Shown: in pieces, positions 6,090 to 13,786 of the stretch
How positions within the stretch are numbered: the stretch's first letter is position 1
How the letters are laid out: each line of letters begins with the position of its first letter
Source of the DNA: Desulfobacula sp.
Lineage (GTDB): Bacteria > Desulfobacterota > Desulfobacteria > Desulfobacterales > Desulfobacteraceae
Assembly (NCBI RefSeq): GCF_021107415.1
Contig: NZ_JAIOSW010000163.1
Coordinates: 1-19,649, forward strand
Length of the DNA stretch: 19,649 nucleotides
Direction of reading: 5' to 3'
The notes under the pieces: model-generated
What the model was told of the DNA's origin: nothing
The model's input: only the letters and a program-made list of their open reading frames with translations
The model's database searches: none
Translations under genes and position numbers: made by a program

Positions 6090-6390
6090 GTGTGTCAGCA
6101 GTATTTTTCCCTTGCAAGGCTTGCCTTGGCACTGGAATTAAGAGTAAATCCCACCAAGCCAAAGCTTAGCCGGCAGGCTTGTAATGAACTCCGAGGACAA
6201 ATCCGGAAACGGGAGTCCGAAGCCGGGGGGATCAAGAATGCAGGGTCTGTATGGAAGTCTTAGCGGAACATAGTACCGATGCTGGTATATTTTTTTTTAT
6301 ACCAGTGAGAATGTGGGGAAGTGAAACCTTAGCGAACCCAATGCGTGAGTTGACCGGGGTGGCGGACTTTTCGGTATTCATAGGCATGAA
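6090..6390 (+). mobile_element. Probable 5' fragment of a group II intron (domain I)
   Basis: The segment has no ORF but looks like structured RNA. It starts with GTGTG, matching the group II 5' boundary GUGYG. It has many short complementary stems: CAAGG/CCTTG (6111-6124), CAAGCC with GGCTTG near 6150-6181, and ACTCC with GGAGT around 6189-6212. A U8-loop hairpin, CTGGTATA/TATACCAG, lies at 6282-6305. The phrases AATGCAGGGTCTGTATGG and GGAACATAGTACCGATG resemble, as I recall, the sequence leading to intron-encoded reverse transcriptases. No reverse transcriptase and no domain V/VI follow; the synthetase gene begins at 6460. It would be a 3'-truncated, inactive copy. Another structured RNA is the main alternative. 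Confidence 0.5.
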
Positions 6391-6459
6391 ATATAAATAG
6401 ATGTTATACATATAGAACAATAAAAAGGATCGATTCTTTTTGGAGGAATAGCAAAATTA

Positions 6460-7866
6460 ATGGATAAAATTGTATTATTGAAAAGGCTTTTAAATCCTAA
6501 AAAGATAGCCGTGATAGGGGCATCAAAGTCTAAAAATAAAGTCGGGGGTATTGTTTTCAGAAGATTATTGGATTCCCGGAGGCGGTTGTTTCCGGTAAAC
6601 CCTAAAGAAATTGTTATTGAAGGGCATAAGGTCATCCCCGATATCCAGTCCTTGCCAAAAGACATTGATCTTGCCATCATCACCATTTCTGCAACCGCTG
6701 CAGTAAAGGCTGTGGAAATGTGCATTGAAAAAGGGATTCCAAACTATATCATTGTTGCCGGCGGGTTTGGCGAGGTGGGCTCCAAGGGCAGGGAGCTTGA
6801 AGAAAAATTAACAAACCTGGCAAGAGAAAAAAATGTCAATATCCTTGGCCCCAATTCATTGGGGATATTTTTGCCGGATGAAAATATTGATACTATCTTT
6901 GTTGAACATGGGGACAGATCCCTTGACAGAAAAGGCAAGATTGCCTGTATTGTTCAAAGTGGCTCGGTGGGTGTTGAAGCCCTCGGGTATGCATCCAATA
7001 CCGGCTATGGCATGCGTGCTTTTGTGGGTTTAGGGAACAAGTGTGACCTTGATGAAATTGATTTTCTTCAATATTTTGCCCAGGATGAAAAGACAAATTG
7101 TTTGGGATTTTATCTTGAAAATATTGAGAGGGGCAGACAATTTTTAACGGCTGCCAAAGAGGTGGCCAGGGAAAAACCTGTGGTTGTTTTAAAGGCCGGA
7201 AGGACGCATACGGCTGCCTCGGCAGTCAGTTCACATACAGGAAAACTTGCCGGCTCTGATAATGTTATCAGTGGCGCTCTAAAACAATTCGGGATTCAGC
7301 GGGTTTATGATGATGAAGAGTTTTGTGATGCCACCAAGGTTCTTTCCATGCTGTCAGATGCTCCGGGGAATCGGGTGGCTGTTTTAACGGCTGCAGGAGG
7401 TTACGGGGTGATGTGTACGGATTTTATCGAAAAAAGAGATATACGGGTACCCCTGAAAATGGCAAAACTTTCCAAAGATACCCGAAAACGGATTAAAGAG
7501 GCCACTTTTCCATTTACAGCTTGTGAAAATCCTGTGGACATAACCGCAAGCGCAGATGACAGGATGTTTTCCGGGAGTCTTGATGCCTTGATCGAGGATG
7601 ATGGGGTGGATATTATTATCTGTATCACCTTTTTTGCACCCCCGGGAATTTCTGAAAATCTAATAGATATCATTTCTGAAAAAATAAAAAAATCCAATAA
7701 ACCTGTGATTGTATTCACCAAGTATGGGCCCTTTACAGACAATAGTATTAAAAATTTATACTATGCCGGTGTGGCAGCATATCCTTCGGTGGGAAGAGCG
7801 GTCCGGGCTGCTCGTTTTCTGGTGGAAAGAACAAAGATAAAACAGCGGCTTGACCAGAAAGCTTAA
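6460..7866 (+). CDS. ADP-forming acyl-CoA (acetyl-CoA) synthetase, alpha subunit
   Basis: The alpha chain of an NDP-forming acyl-CoA synthetase converts acyl-CoA, ADP and phosphate into the acid, CoA and ATP, or runs the reverse. Its 468 residues comprise an N-terminal CoA-binding Rossmann domain (KKIAVIGASKSKNKVGG, about 14-30), the GPNSLG loop (130-135), and the succinyl-CoA-ligase-like domains with VQSGSVG. The phospho-His is His259 in SSHTG, matching His257 of archaeal ACD alpha. ATG 6460 is preceded by GGAGG at a long spacing of 13 bases. The beta subunit follows 30 bp downstream, so the enzyme is split as in archaeal ACD, not fused. In an anaerobe this conserves ATP from acyl-CoA made during amino-acid or organic-acid oxidation. 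The substrate cannot be told from sequence. Confidence 0.9.
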   Translation: MDKIVLLKRLLNPKKIAVIGASKSKNKVGGIVFRRLLDSRRRLFPVNPKEIVIEGHKVIPDIQSLPKDIDLAIITISATAAVKAVEMCIEKGIPNYIIVAGGFGEVGSKGRELEEKLTNLAREKNVNILGPNSLGIFLPDENIDTIFVEHGDRSLDRKGKIACIVQSGSVGVEALGYASNTGYGMRAFVGLGNKCDLDEIDFLQYFAQDEKTNCLGFYLENIERGRQFLTAAKEVAREKPVVVLKAGRTHTAASAVSSHTGKLAGSDNVISGALKQFGIQRVYDDEEFCDATKVLSMLSDAPGNRVAVLTAAGGYGVMCTDFIEKRDIRVPLKMAKLSKDTRKRIKEATFPFTACENPVDITASADDRMFSGSLDALIEDDGVDIIICITFFAPPGISENLIDIISEKIKKSNKPVIVFTKYGPFTDNSIKNLYYAGVAAYPSVGRAVRAARFLVERTKIKQRLDQKA

Positions 7867-7880
7867 TCAGAAAGCTTAAT
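7855..7880 (+). repeat. 13-bp tandem duplication across a stop codon
   Basis: CAGAAAGCTTAAT occurs twice head to tail (7855-7867 and 7868-7880). It spans the alpha-subunit stop and creates a second TAA just behind it. It lengthens the alpha-beta gap by 13 bp without touching the GGAGG of the beta gene. It looks like a small slippage duplication. Confidence 0.85.
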
Positions 7881-7896
7881 CAGGAGGCATAGCAAG

Positions 7897-8568
7897 ATGG
7901 AAAAAAAACTGAAATGCTGGTTTGAAACCCTTGGTGATAAAGAAAAACCCGATGAATTTGATGCCAAGCAACTGGTCAAGCTCTATTCGATTAAGGTGCC
8001 CAAAGGGAAAAGGCTGGGACCCAAAGATGAACTTAATATCGATGACATCAAGCCTCCCTATGTATTGAAGGTCTGTTCTTCAAATATTCTGCATAAGACA
8101 GAACTTAAAGGAGTGCTGTTAAATAATGACAAAGAGTGTATTCAGGATAATTTCAAACTCATGCGAGCCCGGTTTCCCAAAGAAAATATCCTTGTTGAAA
8201 ATCAGAGCACTTATAGGGGTCCGGAGTTTATTATCGGGATCATCAAAGATCCGGCCCTGGGTCATGCCGTGATGGTTGGGGCAGGCGGGGTTTTGACTGA
8301 AATATATAAGGATACGGCATTCAGGCTGGCCCCTTGTTCTGTGAATGACGCAATGGATATGATTGATGAACTGGTTTTATCTCCTGTATTTGATGATTTT
8401 AGAGGGATAAGTCTTGATAAGAGAAAACTTGCCCAAACGATTTCGCAGGTCTCAACGCTGGCTGATGATCTGGGCGATAAATTAAGTCAGCTGGATATCA
8501 ATCCAATTGTTTTCAGTGACGGGGAATGGATCGCTCTTGATGTCAAGGTTATGTTTGCCGAGAAGTAA
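7897..8568 (+). CDS. ADP-forming acyl-CoA synthetase, beta subunit (ATP-grasp)
   Basis: This 223-residue ATP-grasp chain partners the alpha subunit just upstream and binds the nucleotide. The domain begins with DAKQLVKLYSIKVPKGKRL (about 22-40). It has the segment VLKVCSSNILHKTELKGV, whose His66 corresponds to the second phospho-carrier His of ACD beta. The ATP-grasp body has VMVGAGGVLTEIYKDTAFRL, and the metal-binding end is LDINPIVF. Length is normal for a free beta subunit. A good AGGAGG precedes ATG 7897. Its last 20 bp overlap the end of the convergent RdhA-like gene, leaving no room for an intergenic terminator. Confidence 0.9.
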   Translation: MEKKLKCWFETLGDKEKPDEFDAKQLVKLYSIKVPKGKRLGPKDELNIDDIKPPYVLKVCSSNILHKTELKGVLLNNDKECIQDNFKLMRARFPKENILVENQSTYRGPEFIIGIIKDPALGHAVMVGAGGVLTEIYKDTAFRLAPCSVNDAMDMIDELVLSPVFDDFRGISLDKRKLAQTISQVSTLADDLGDKLSQLDINPIVFSDGEWIALDVKVMFAEK

Positions 8569-9937
8569 ATATGTTTTCAGGATTGGTTTTGGCAATTTTT
8601 CTGTACCTTCCATAAAGCAAATCATCCATAAAAAGTGCAATCTTCTGGTTCAGGGAGTTCCGGGAAATATAAAACCGCACGAACTTATGAATTAATGTAT
8701 CGGGTTTGGTATACGGGCAGACAGAAATACAGAACCCGCAGTCAGATCCGATTGTTTTCCAATAAGAGAAGCATTTTTCCTGGTGTATGGACCAGTGCCT
8801 GAAATTACGACTGTAAGGCTCGTCATCATGGGTAATGGAGCCTGAGGGACAATTATCCGCACATTTTTTACATATTTTACAAAATGCTTCCATATTCGAG
8901 GGCTTTGGGCGGACAGAATCCGGTAATTCAAGGTCTGTCGTTACAACGGCGAGCCTGACACAGGGACCGTGAACTCTGTGCATGAGAATCCCCATGCGAC
9001 CCAGTTCACCAAGGCCTGCTTCAACCGCTATGGGAACACATAGTGTTTCATAATTTCCATCATTATGGGCTCTTGCCTGGTATCCGAAATTTCTGATATA
9101 CCCGGCCAGGATATTGGATATCTTTGCTGCTTCCACATATTTCTGGGCAGATTCCTGGAGCACACAACTTGTTGGCCCGTTTTTAATCATTTCAACCCGC
9201 ATGGGGATCACGATGGCAATGGCTGTTTTATAGGTCTGGTCGGTTTTATCCCCCCAGTTTTTTGCATGCCTGCCTTTATGGCTGTAAAAATGATAGGGCT
9301 TTAATTGCAAGAAACCCACATCACAGGCACCGTAAAATTCAGTAATGTCAGTTATAGCCTTACAAAATTGAACCGGATCTATGGATGTTTTCTGTTCAGC
9401 TGTTTCTCCTGCGGACAAAGGGATGGATTTTTCAAGATATTCAAAAGCCGCCTCGTAGCAGGGGGCTGTATACTTATCATGATAGAGTTGTTCCTTTTCC
9501 CCGAATTCAGGCTTTTGATGGATTTGCCTGTCCATTGATTCTTTTTCAGGACGCATGGCATAATATTTTTCCATCAATTTTGGGTGATGCTGGAGATTAT
9601 TCCTGGCAAATATATTATCTCTTTCATCATATTGCTCTGCTTTTGAGAGGTCTCTTTGAAGGGATTTGTCTGGGAAAAATCTCATTAAAGATATAAGGCT
9701 GAAGAGAGCAAGGCCTGATATAATAAGGATATTTGTAATTTGAAAAGCAGGTGATGCCCGGAGAAATCCTATCCAGAGAAACCCTGTCCAGAAAAGGCCG
9801 TTCAGTATAAAAGAACCCAATGCAATGACACCTGCCCGGTATTCTTTTTCATTAAAAGAGGATATGCCCAAAATCAGGAAGAAAAGAGATGATCCAATTA
9901 AAATGGCCCCGTTGATGAATATCAGTATGCCCGACAT
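8549..9937 (-). CDS. Membrane-anchored reductive-dehalogenase-like corrinoid/Fe-S protein
   Basis: This 462-residue protein has three predicted N-terminal membrane helices (about 4-27, 35-59, 66-87) in place of a Tat signal. The rest matches the reductive dehalogenase (RdhA) family: YDERDNIFAR (103-112), FYGACDVGFLQLKPYHFYSH (201-220), the cobamide-domain segment RNFGYQARAHNDGNY (282-296) and AGLGELGRMGILM. Two 4Fe-4S motifs follow: CKICKKCADNCP (Cys353, 356, 359, 363), and Cys389 with CGFCISVCP (400, 403, 407). RdhA proteins reduce carbon-halogen bonds using cob(I)alamin; this substrate is unknown. No separate RdhB anchor is nearby, so the built-in helices probably tether it. A distant relation to epoxyqueuosine reductase exists, but the RdhA motifs are far closer. 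The gene starts 29 bp after hutI stops, with GGAG before ATG 9937. Confidence 0.85.
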   Translation of the reverse strand: MSGILIFINGAILIGSSLFFLILGISSFNEKEYRAGVIALGSFILNGLFWTGFLWIGFLRASPAFQITNILIISGLALFSLISLMRFFPDKSLQRDLSKAEQYDERDNIFARNNLQHHPKLMEKYYAMRPEKESMDRQIHQKPEFGEKEQLYHDKYTAPCYEAAFEYLEKSIPLSAGETAEQKTSIDPVQFCKAITDITEFYGACDVGFLQLKPYHFYSHKGRHAKNWGDKTDQTYKTAIAIVIPMRVEMIKNGPTSCVLQESAQKYVEAAKISNILAGYIRNFGYQARAHNDGNYETLCVPIAVEAGLGELGRMGILMHRVHGPCVRLAVVTTDLELPDSVRPKPSNMEAFCKICKKCADNCPSGSITHDDEPYSRNFRHWSIHQEKCFSYWKTIGSDCGFCISVCPYTKPDTLIHKFVRFYISRNSLNQKIALFMDDLLYGRYRKIAKTNPENIFTSRQT

Positions 9938-9966
9938 GGAATTGCTCCGTAAAATTTATTAGTAAT

Positions 9967-11220
9967 TCAAGTTGTCTGGTGTATCCTGCCCTTTATCATC
10001 ACCACGTCAATGGGTGTTAACCCGGCAAGATAGCAGAGATCTTCCGGGGTATCAATATCCCAGACAACAAGATCAGCATCTTTGCCTGGTTCAATGCTGC
10101 CTTTTGATAGTTCAAGACCAAGGGCTCTTGCGCCATTGATGGTGGCGCCAAGCAATGCTTCTTCACAGGTCAGGCCCAACAGCATGCAGGCCATATTGAG
10201 TATGAGTGTCATGGAATGAACAGGGCTGGACCCGGGGTTCAGATCTGTTGATACAGCCATGGGAATTTTAAGATCTCTGAAGGTATCCACGGGTGGTTTT
10301 TTTGTTTCCTTTAAAAAATAGAATGCACCGGGCAGAAGAACAGCTGCAACATTATGCTGTGCCATTTTTTTTGCCCCTGACAAGGAAAGATATTCAAGGT
10401 GATCACAGGACAGGGCATTAAATTCTGAAGCCAGGGCGGCACCGTTGGAATTGGATAACTGCTCGGCATGAAGCTTGATATTAAATCCAAGATCCTTTGC
10501 CGTTTCAAAGACCTTTTTTGTCTGGGTCAGCGTAAAGGCAATGGGCTCGCAAAATGCATCCACTGCAGTTGCAATTCCTTGGGCTTTCACCTCCGGCAGC
10601 ATGGTTTGGGTCACAAGATCAATATAGCCGTCCGGGTTGTTGGCAAATTCAAAGGGTAGAGCATGAGCCCCTAAAAAAGTTGCCTCAATGTGTAAAGGAA
10701 ATTTTTTATCTAACAGCTGGATAACATCAAGTGTTTTTAATTCGGTTTCAAGGTTGAGCCCATAACCGGATTTAATTTCAAGGCTTGTGATGCCCTGTTT
10801 TAACAAAGCATCCACCCGTTTTGATGCCAGGATGAATAATTCCTCTTTTGAAGCGTTTCGGGTGGCTGTGACCGTGGAGGAAATACCGCCGCCTTTTTTT
10901 GAGATCTCTTCATAGCTTGCGCCATTGAGTCTCATTTCAAATTCATTGGATCTTGATCCTGCCCAGACCAGATGAGTATGACACTCTACAAATCCCGGCA
11001 GGATCCAGCCGTTATGGCAATCAATGACTTTTGGACCTTTGGTTTTTAATAGATCCGGCACTTCTTTTTTTTTGCCAATCCATGAAATGGTTTTCCCGGT
11101 GATGGCCAGGGCAGCATTTTTAATGATAGAAAGGGCATTGTCGGCCATGGTGGCAACATGGCAATTGATAAAGAGCGTATCAACTTTATCGGGCAGTAAG
11201 GTTTCCATGATTTGTGTCAT
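9967..11220 (-). CDS. hutI: Imidazolonepropionase
   Basis: HutI hydrolyses 4-imidazolone-5-propionate to N-formimino-L-glutamate, the third step of histidine breakdown. It is a 417-residue amidohydrolase-fold enzyme with metal ligands HTH (His81, His83) in [14 protein letters not shown]. The later metal and active-site segments [14 protein letters not shown] and [10 protein letters not shown] are present, as is the substrate-binding stretch [10 protein letters not shown]. Length is normal for the family. ATG 11218-11220 overlaps the hutU stop by 4 bp (ATGA), implying translational coupling; an in-frame ATG at 11206-11208 is an alternative start. The RdhA-like gene follows in the same direction. 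Confidence 0.96.
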   Translation of the reverse strand: MTQIMETLLPDKVDTLFINCHVATMADNALSIIKNAALAITGKTISWIGKKKEVPDLLKTKGPKVIDCHNGWILPGFVECHTHLVWAGSRSNEFEMRLNGASYEEISKKGGGISSTVTATRNASKEELFILASKRVDALLKQGITSLEIKSGYGLNLETELKTLDVIQLLDKKFPLHIEATFLGAHALPFEFANNPDGYIDLVTQTMLPEVKAQGIATAVDAFCEPIAFTLTQTKKVFETAKDLGFNIKLHAEQLSNSNGAALASEFNALSCDHLEYLSLSGAKKMAQHNVAAVLLPGAFYFLKETKKPPVDTFRDLKIPMAVSTDLNPGSSPVHSMTLILNMACMLLGLTCEEALLGATINGARALGLELSKGSIEPGKDADLVVWDIDTPEDLCYLAGLTPIDVVMIKGRIHQTT

Positions 11221-12932
11221 AGGAGGTCCTGATGCATATTAATCATGGGAAGTTTGACGTTCTTTGTGTTTGCTACATTAATGGCGCTTTCATAGCCTGC
11301 ATCTGCATGGCGGATGATGCCGGTACCCGGATCATTCCGAAGAACTGTGGTAACCCTTTTTTCAGCTTCAGGGGTTCCGTCTGCCACAGTGACCTGGCCG
11401 GCATGAAGGGCATACCCGATTCCGACCCCGCCGCCGTCATGAAAGGATACCCATGTGGCGCCCGATGCTACATTTGTCATGCAGTTTAGCAGCGCCCAGT
11501 CTGCCACGGCATCCGAACCGTCTTTCATGGCTTCGGTTTCCCTGTAAGGAGAGGCAACCGAGCCGCAGTCCAGATGATCTCTGCCGATGACGATGGGGGC
11601 CTTAACCTTTCCATCTCTGACAAGATTATTGAATAGTTTACCGGCCTTTTCCCTCTCACCATACCCCAGCCAGCAGATTCGCGTGGGAAGTCCCATGTGT
11701 TCCACTTTTTCCCCGGCCATTTTCAGCCAGTTAATCAGTTTGGTTTTTTCCGGGAAAAGCTTAATGAGTTCTTTGTCTGTCACCTTTATATCTTCAGGGT
11801 CGCCGGAAAGGGCAGCCCATCGAAAAGGTCCTTCGCCCTGGCAGAAAAGTTCCCTGATATAGGCAGGAACAAATCCAGGATAATCCATGGCATTGTCGAC
11901 GCCTCGTTTCATGGCCTGGGCTCTTAAATTGTTACCATAATCAAAGGCAATGGCCCCTTTTTTTTTCATTTCAAGTATGGCTCTTACATGGTCTGCCATG
12001 GAGTTCAAAGCCATATCCTTATATTTTTCAGGATCGATTTTTCTTAAAGTTAAGGCATCTTCAAAGGACAGCCCCTGGGGGAAATATCCGTTGAGTTCAT
12101 CATGGGCACTGGTCTGGTCGGTGATAACATCGGGAATAAATCCCCTTTGTATCATGGAAGGAAGTATATCCACTATATTTGCACAAAGTCCGATGGAAAG
12201 CGGCTTGCCCACCTTCGCAGCTTCTCTGGCTTTTGAAATGGCTTCATCAAGGTTTGACACTTCAATGTCCAGATACCGTTTTTCAAGCCTTTTTTTGATC
12301 CTGTTCTTATCAATCTCAATGCAGATGGCAACACCATTTGCCATGGTGACCGAAAGGGGCTGTGCACCCCCCATGCCGCCAAGCCCTGCTGTGACGATGA
12401 TTTTTCCGGTCAGATCTGAATTGTAGTGCTTTTGTCCCAAAGAGGCAAATGTCTCATACGTACCCTGGAGGATTCCCTGGGTACCGATATATATCCATGA
12501 ACCTGCTGTCATCTGGCAGTACATGATCAGGCCTTTTTTGTCCAGTTCATGGAAGGTATCCCAATTGGCCCATTGGGGGACAATATTGGCATTGGCAATC
12601 AGTACCCTGGGTGCGCTTTTATGTGTTTTTAACACACCCACCGGTTTTCCCGACTGAACCAGCAGGGTTTCATCGTTTTCAAGATCCAGCAGGGTTCTGA
12701 CAATGGCGTCAAAACATTCCCAGTTTCTGGCAGCTTTACCAAGGCCGCCATAGACAATCAGTTCATCAGGATTTTCAGCATTGTCAGGATCAAGATTATT
12801 GCAAAGCATACGCAAGGCTGCTTCCTGATACCATCCCCTACAGTGAAGCTGGGTGCCTCTGGGGGCTCGGACAGGGCGGGCAACGCCACACCCGATCTTA
12901 AGATCCTTTAATAATTTTTCTTTATTATCCAT
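11217..12932 (-). CDS. hutU: Urocanate hydratase (urocanase)
   Basis: HutU adds water to urocanate to give imidazolonepropionate, using tightly bound NAD as the electrophile. Family landmarks cover the whole 571 residues: [60 protein letters not shown], the NAD loop [29 protein letters not shown], the Cys-containing ICWLGYGER, and [20 protein letters not shown]. The ATG at 12930-12932 has GGGAG 8 bases upstream and fits the family N-terminus. A longer frame to 13010 would run through the promoter/operator and is unlikely. The protein is slightly longer than the usual 550-560 residues. It is the first gene of the leftward hut arm. Confidence 0.97.
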   Translation of the reverse strand: MDNKEKLLKDLKIGCGVARPVRAPRGTQLHCRGWYQEAALRMLCNNLDPDNAENPDELIVYGGLGKAARNWECFDAIVRTLLDLENDETLLVQSGKPVGVLKTHKSAPRVLIANANIVPQWANWDTFHELDKKGLIMYCQMTAGSWIYIGTQGILQGTYETFASLGQKHYNSDLTGKIIVTAGLGGMGGAQPLSVTMANGVAICIEIDKNRIKKRLEKRYLDIEVSNLDEAISKAREAAKVGKPLSIGLCANIVDILPSMIQRGFIPDVITDQTSAHDELNGYFPQGLSFEDALTLRKIDPEKYKDMALNSMADHVRAILEMKKKGAIAFDYGNNLRAQAMKRGVDNAMDYPGFVPAYIRELFCQGEGPFRWAALSGDPEDIKVTDKELIKLFPEKTKLINWLKMAGEKVEHMGLPTRICWLGYGEREKAGKLFNNLVRDGKVKAPIVIGRDHLDCGSVASPYRETEAMKDGSDAVADWALLNCMTNVASGATWVSFHDGGGVGIGYALHAGQVTVADGTPEAEKRVTTVLRNDPGTGIIRHADAGYESAINVANTKNVKLPMINMHQDLL

Positions 12933-12951
12933 TATTTTTCTCCCAATATAG

Positions 12952-13010
12952 TTGACATTTGTTTTTGAATTGGATACTACTTGTCTATACAAGTATAGAT
13001 ATGATGTCAA
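12952..13010. promoter_or_regulatory. Divergent hutU/hutC promoters with HutC-type operator
   Basis: ACTTGTCTATACAAGT (12979-12994) is a palindrome with perfect 6-bp arms and contains GTCTATAC, which fits the GTMTAKAC core of HutC-subfamily GntR operators. TTGACA at 12952-12957 (+) serves hutC-hutH, with TACTAC 17 bp on. TTGACA on the minus strand (13005-13010) serves hutU-hutI, with TAGACA 17 bp on. The palindrome overlaps or adjoins both -10 regions, so one bound HutC dimer could shut both arms. Urocanate is the known inducer in other bacteria. Confidence 0.75.
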
Positions 13011-13062
13011 GTTATTTTTAATTTATAATAATTTCAATCTTAACAGGCAGACAGGAAAACCC

Positions 13063-13782
13063 ATGGCCGGATCAGAACAAGTATTTGCCTTGTACGACAA
13101 AATCAAAAAAAGTGTTGTAAAGGATATTGAATTGGGAAAATTAAAGCCCGATGATAGAGTGCCTTCGGAAACTCAGCTTGCGAGAATTTTTAATGCGTCA
13201 AGAATGACGGCAAACCGTGCTTTAAAAGAACTCACGGAAGAAGGCCGGATTGTCAGGGCCCAGGGGGTTGGCAGCTTTGTGGCAAGACCCAAACCCGATG
13301 TGGCTCTTCTTGAAATTAAAAGTATTGCAAAGGAGATTAAGGACTGGGGCGGGGTGCATTCTTCACAAATTATGGTATTAAAAGAAGAAAAGGTGACAGA
13401 ACAAATTGCACAAAATATGGATCTTAACCTGGAGGATACTATTTTCCATTCCATTATTCTTCACAAGGACAGAGGAATGTGTGTCCAGTATTCCGAACGT
13501 TTTATCAATCCTAAAGTGGCCCCGCATTATCTAAGTCAGGATTTTAAAAAGATTACACCCAGTGAGTATCTTTTGGAAGTAGCCCCGATACAGGAGGCAG
13601 AGCATATTATCGAGGCTGTAACCTGTAAAAGTCAGATCCAAAAATGTTTGAAAATACAACCGGATGAGCCGTGTATATCGCTTAAGAGACGCACATGGTC
13701 CTTTGATGTGGTGGCAACCTACAGTATCATTATCTCTCCGGGATCAAGATATAAACTGAAGGGTAAATTTATAAGAGGATAA
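13063..13782 (+). CDS. hutC: GntR-family histidine utilisation repressor HutC
   Basis: HutC represses hut genes until urocanate binds. The 239-residue protein has a GntR winged helix-turn-helix (about residues 5-72: VPSETQLARIFNASRMTANR, then GVGSFVA) and a UTRA ligand-binding domain from about 90. The C-terminal signature CISLKRRTWSFD...TYSIIISPGSRYKLKGKF is typical of HutC. ATG 13063 is chosen because AGGAAA precedes it and the family N-terminus starts there. An upstream extension to 12952 would run through the operator. It is divergent from hutU and 4 bp ahead of hutH, so repressor and first enzyme share a transcript and autoregulation is expected. Confidence 0.93.
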   Translation: MAGSEQVFALYDKIKKSVVKDIELGKLKPDDRVPSETQLARIFNASRMTANRALKELTEEGRIVRAQGVGSFVARPKPDVALLEIKSIAKEIKDWGGVHSSQIMVLKEEKVTEQIAQNMDLNLEDTIFHSIILHKDRGMCVQYSERFINPKVAPHYLSQDFKKITPSEYLLEVAPIQEAEHIIEAVTCKSQIQKCLKIQPDEPCISLKRRTWSFDVVATYSIIISPGSRYKLKGKFIRG

Positions 13783-13786
13783 AAAA

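Noticed and set aside
6090..6390. Retron or riboswitch in the structured segment
   Set aside because: No reverse transcriptase lies nearby, and I could not match a known riboswitch core. The group II intron reading fits the boundary and stems better, though not securely.
8549..9937. Epoxyqueuosine reductase (QueG)
   Set aside because: QueG shares the Fe-S pattern but is soluble and shorter, and lacks the YDERD, GACDVGF and PYHFYSHKGR signatures seen here.
11950..12426. 158-codon rightward ORF inside hutU
   Set aside because: It is an antisense shadow of highly conserved urocanase codons with no recognisable domain.
12933..13010. N-terminal extension of hutU up to 13010
   Set aside because: It would run through the operator and both promoters. 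The ATG at 12932 has a good GGGAG and fits the family N-terminus.
12952..13062. N-terminal extension of hutC from 12952
   Set aside because: The extra 37 residues are low-complexity promoter DNA. ATG 13063 has AGGAAA and starts at the conserved winged-helix region.
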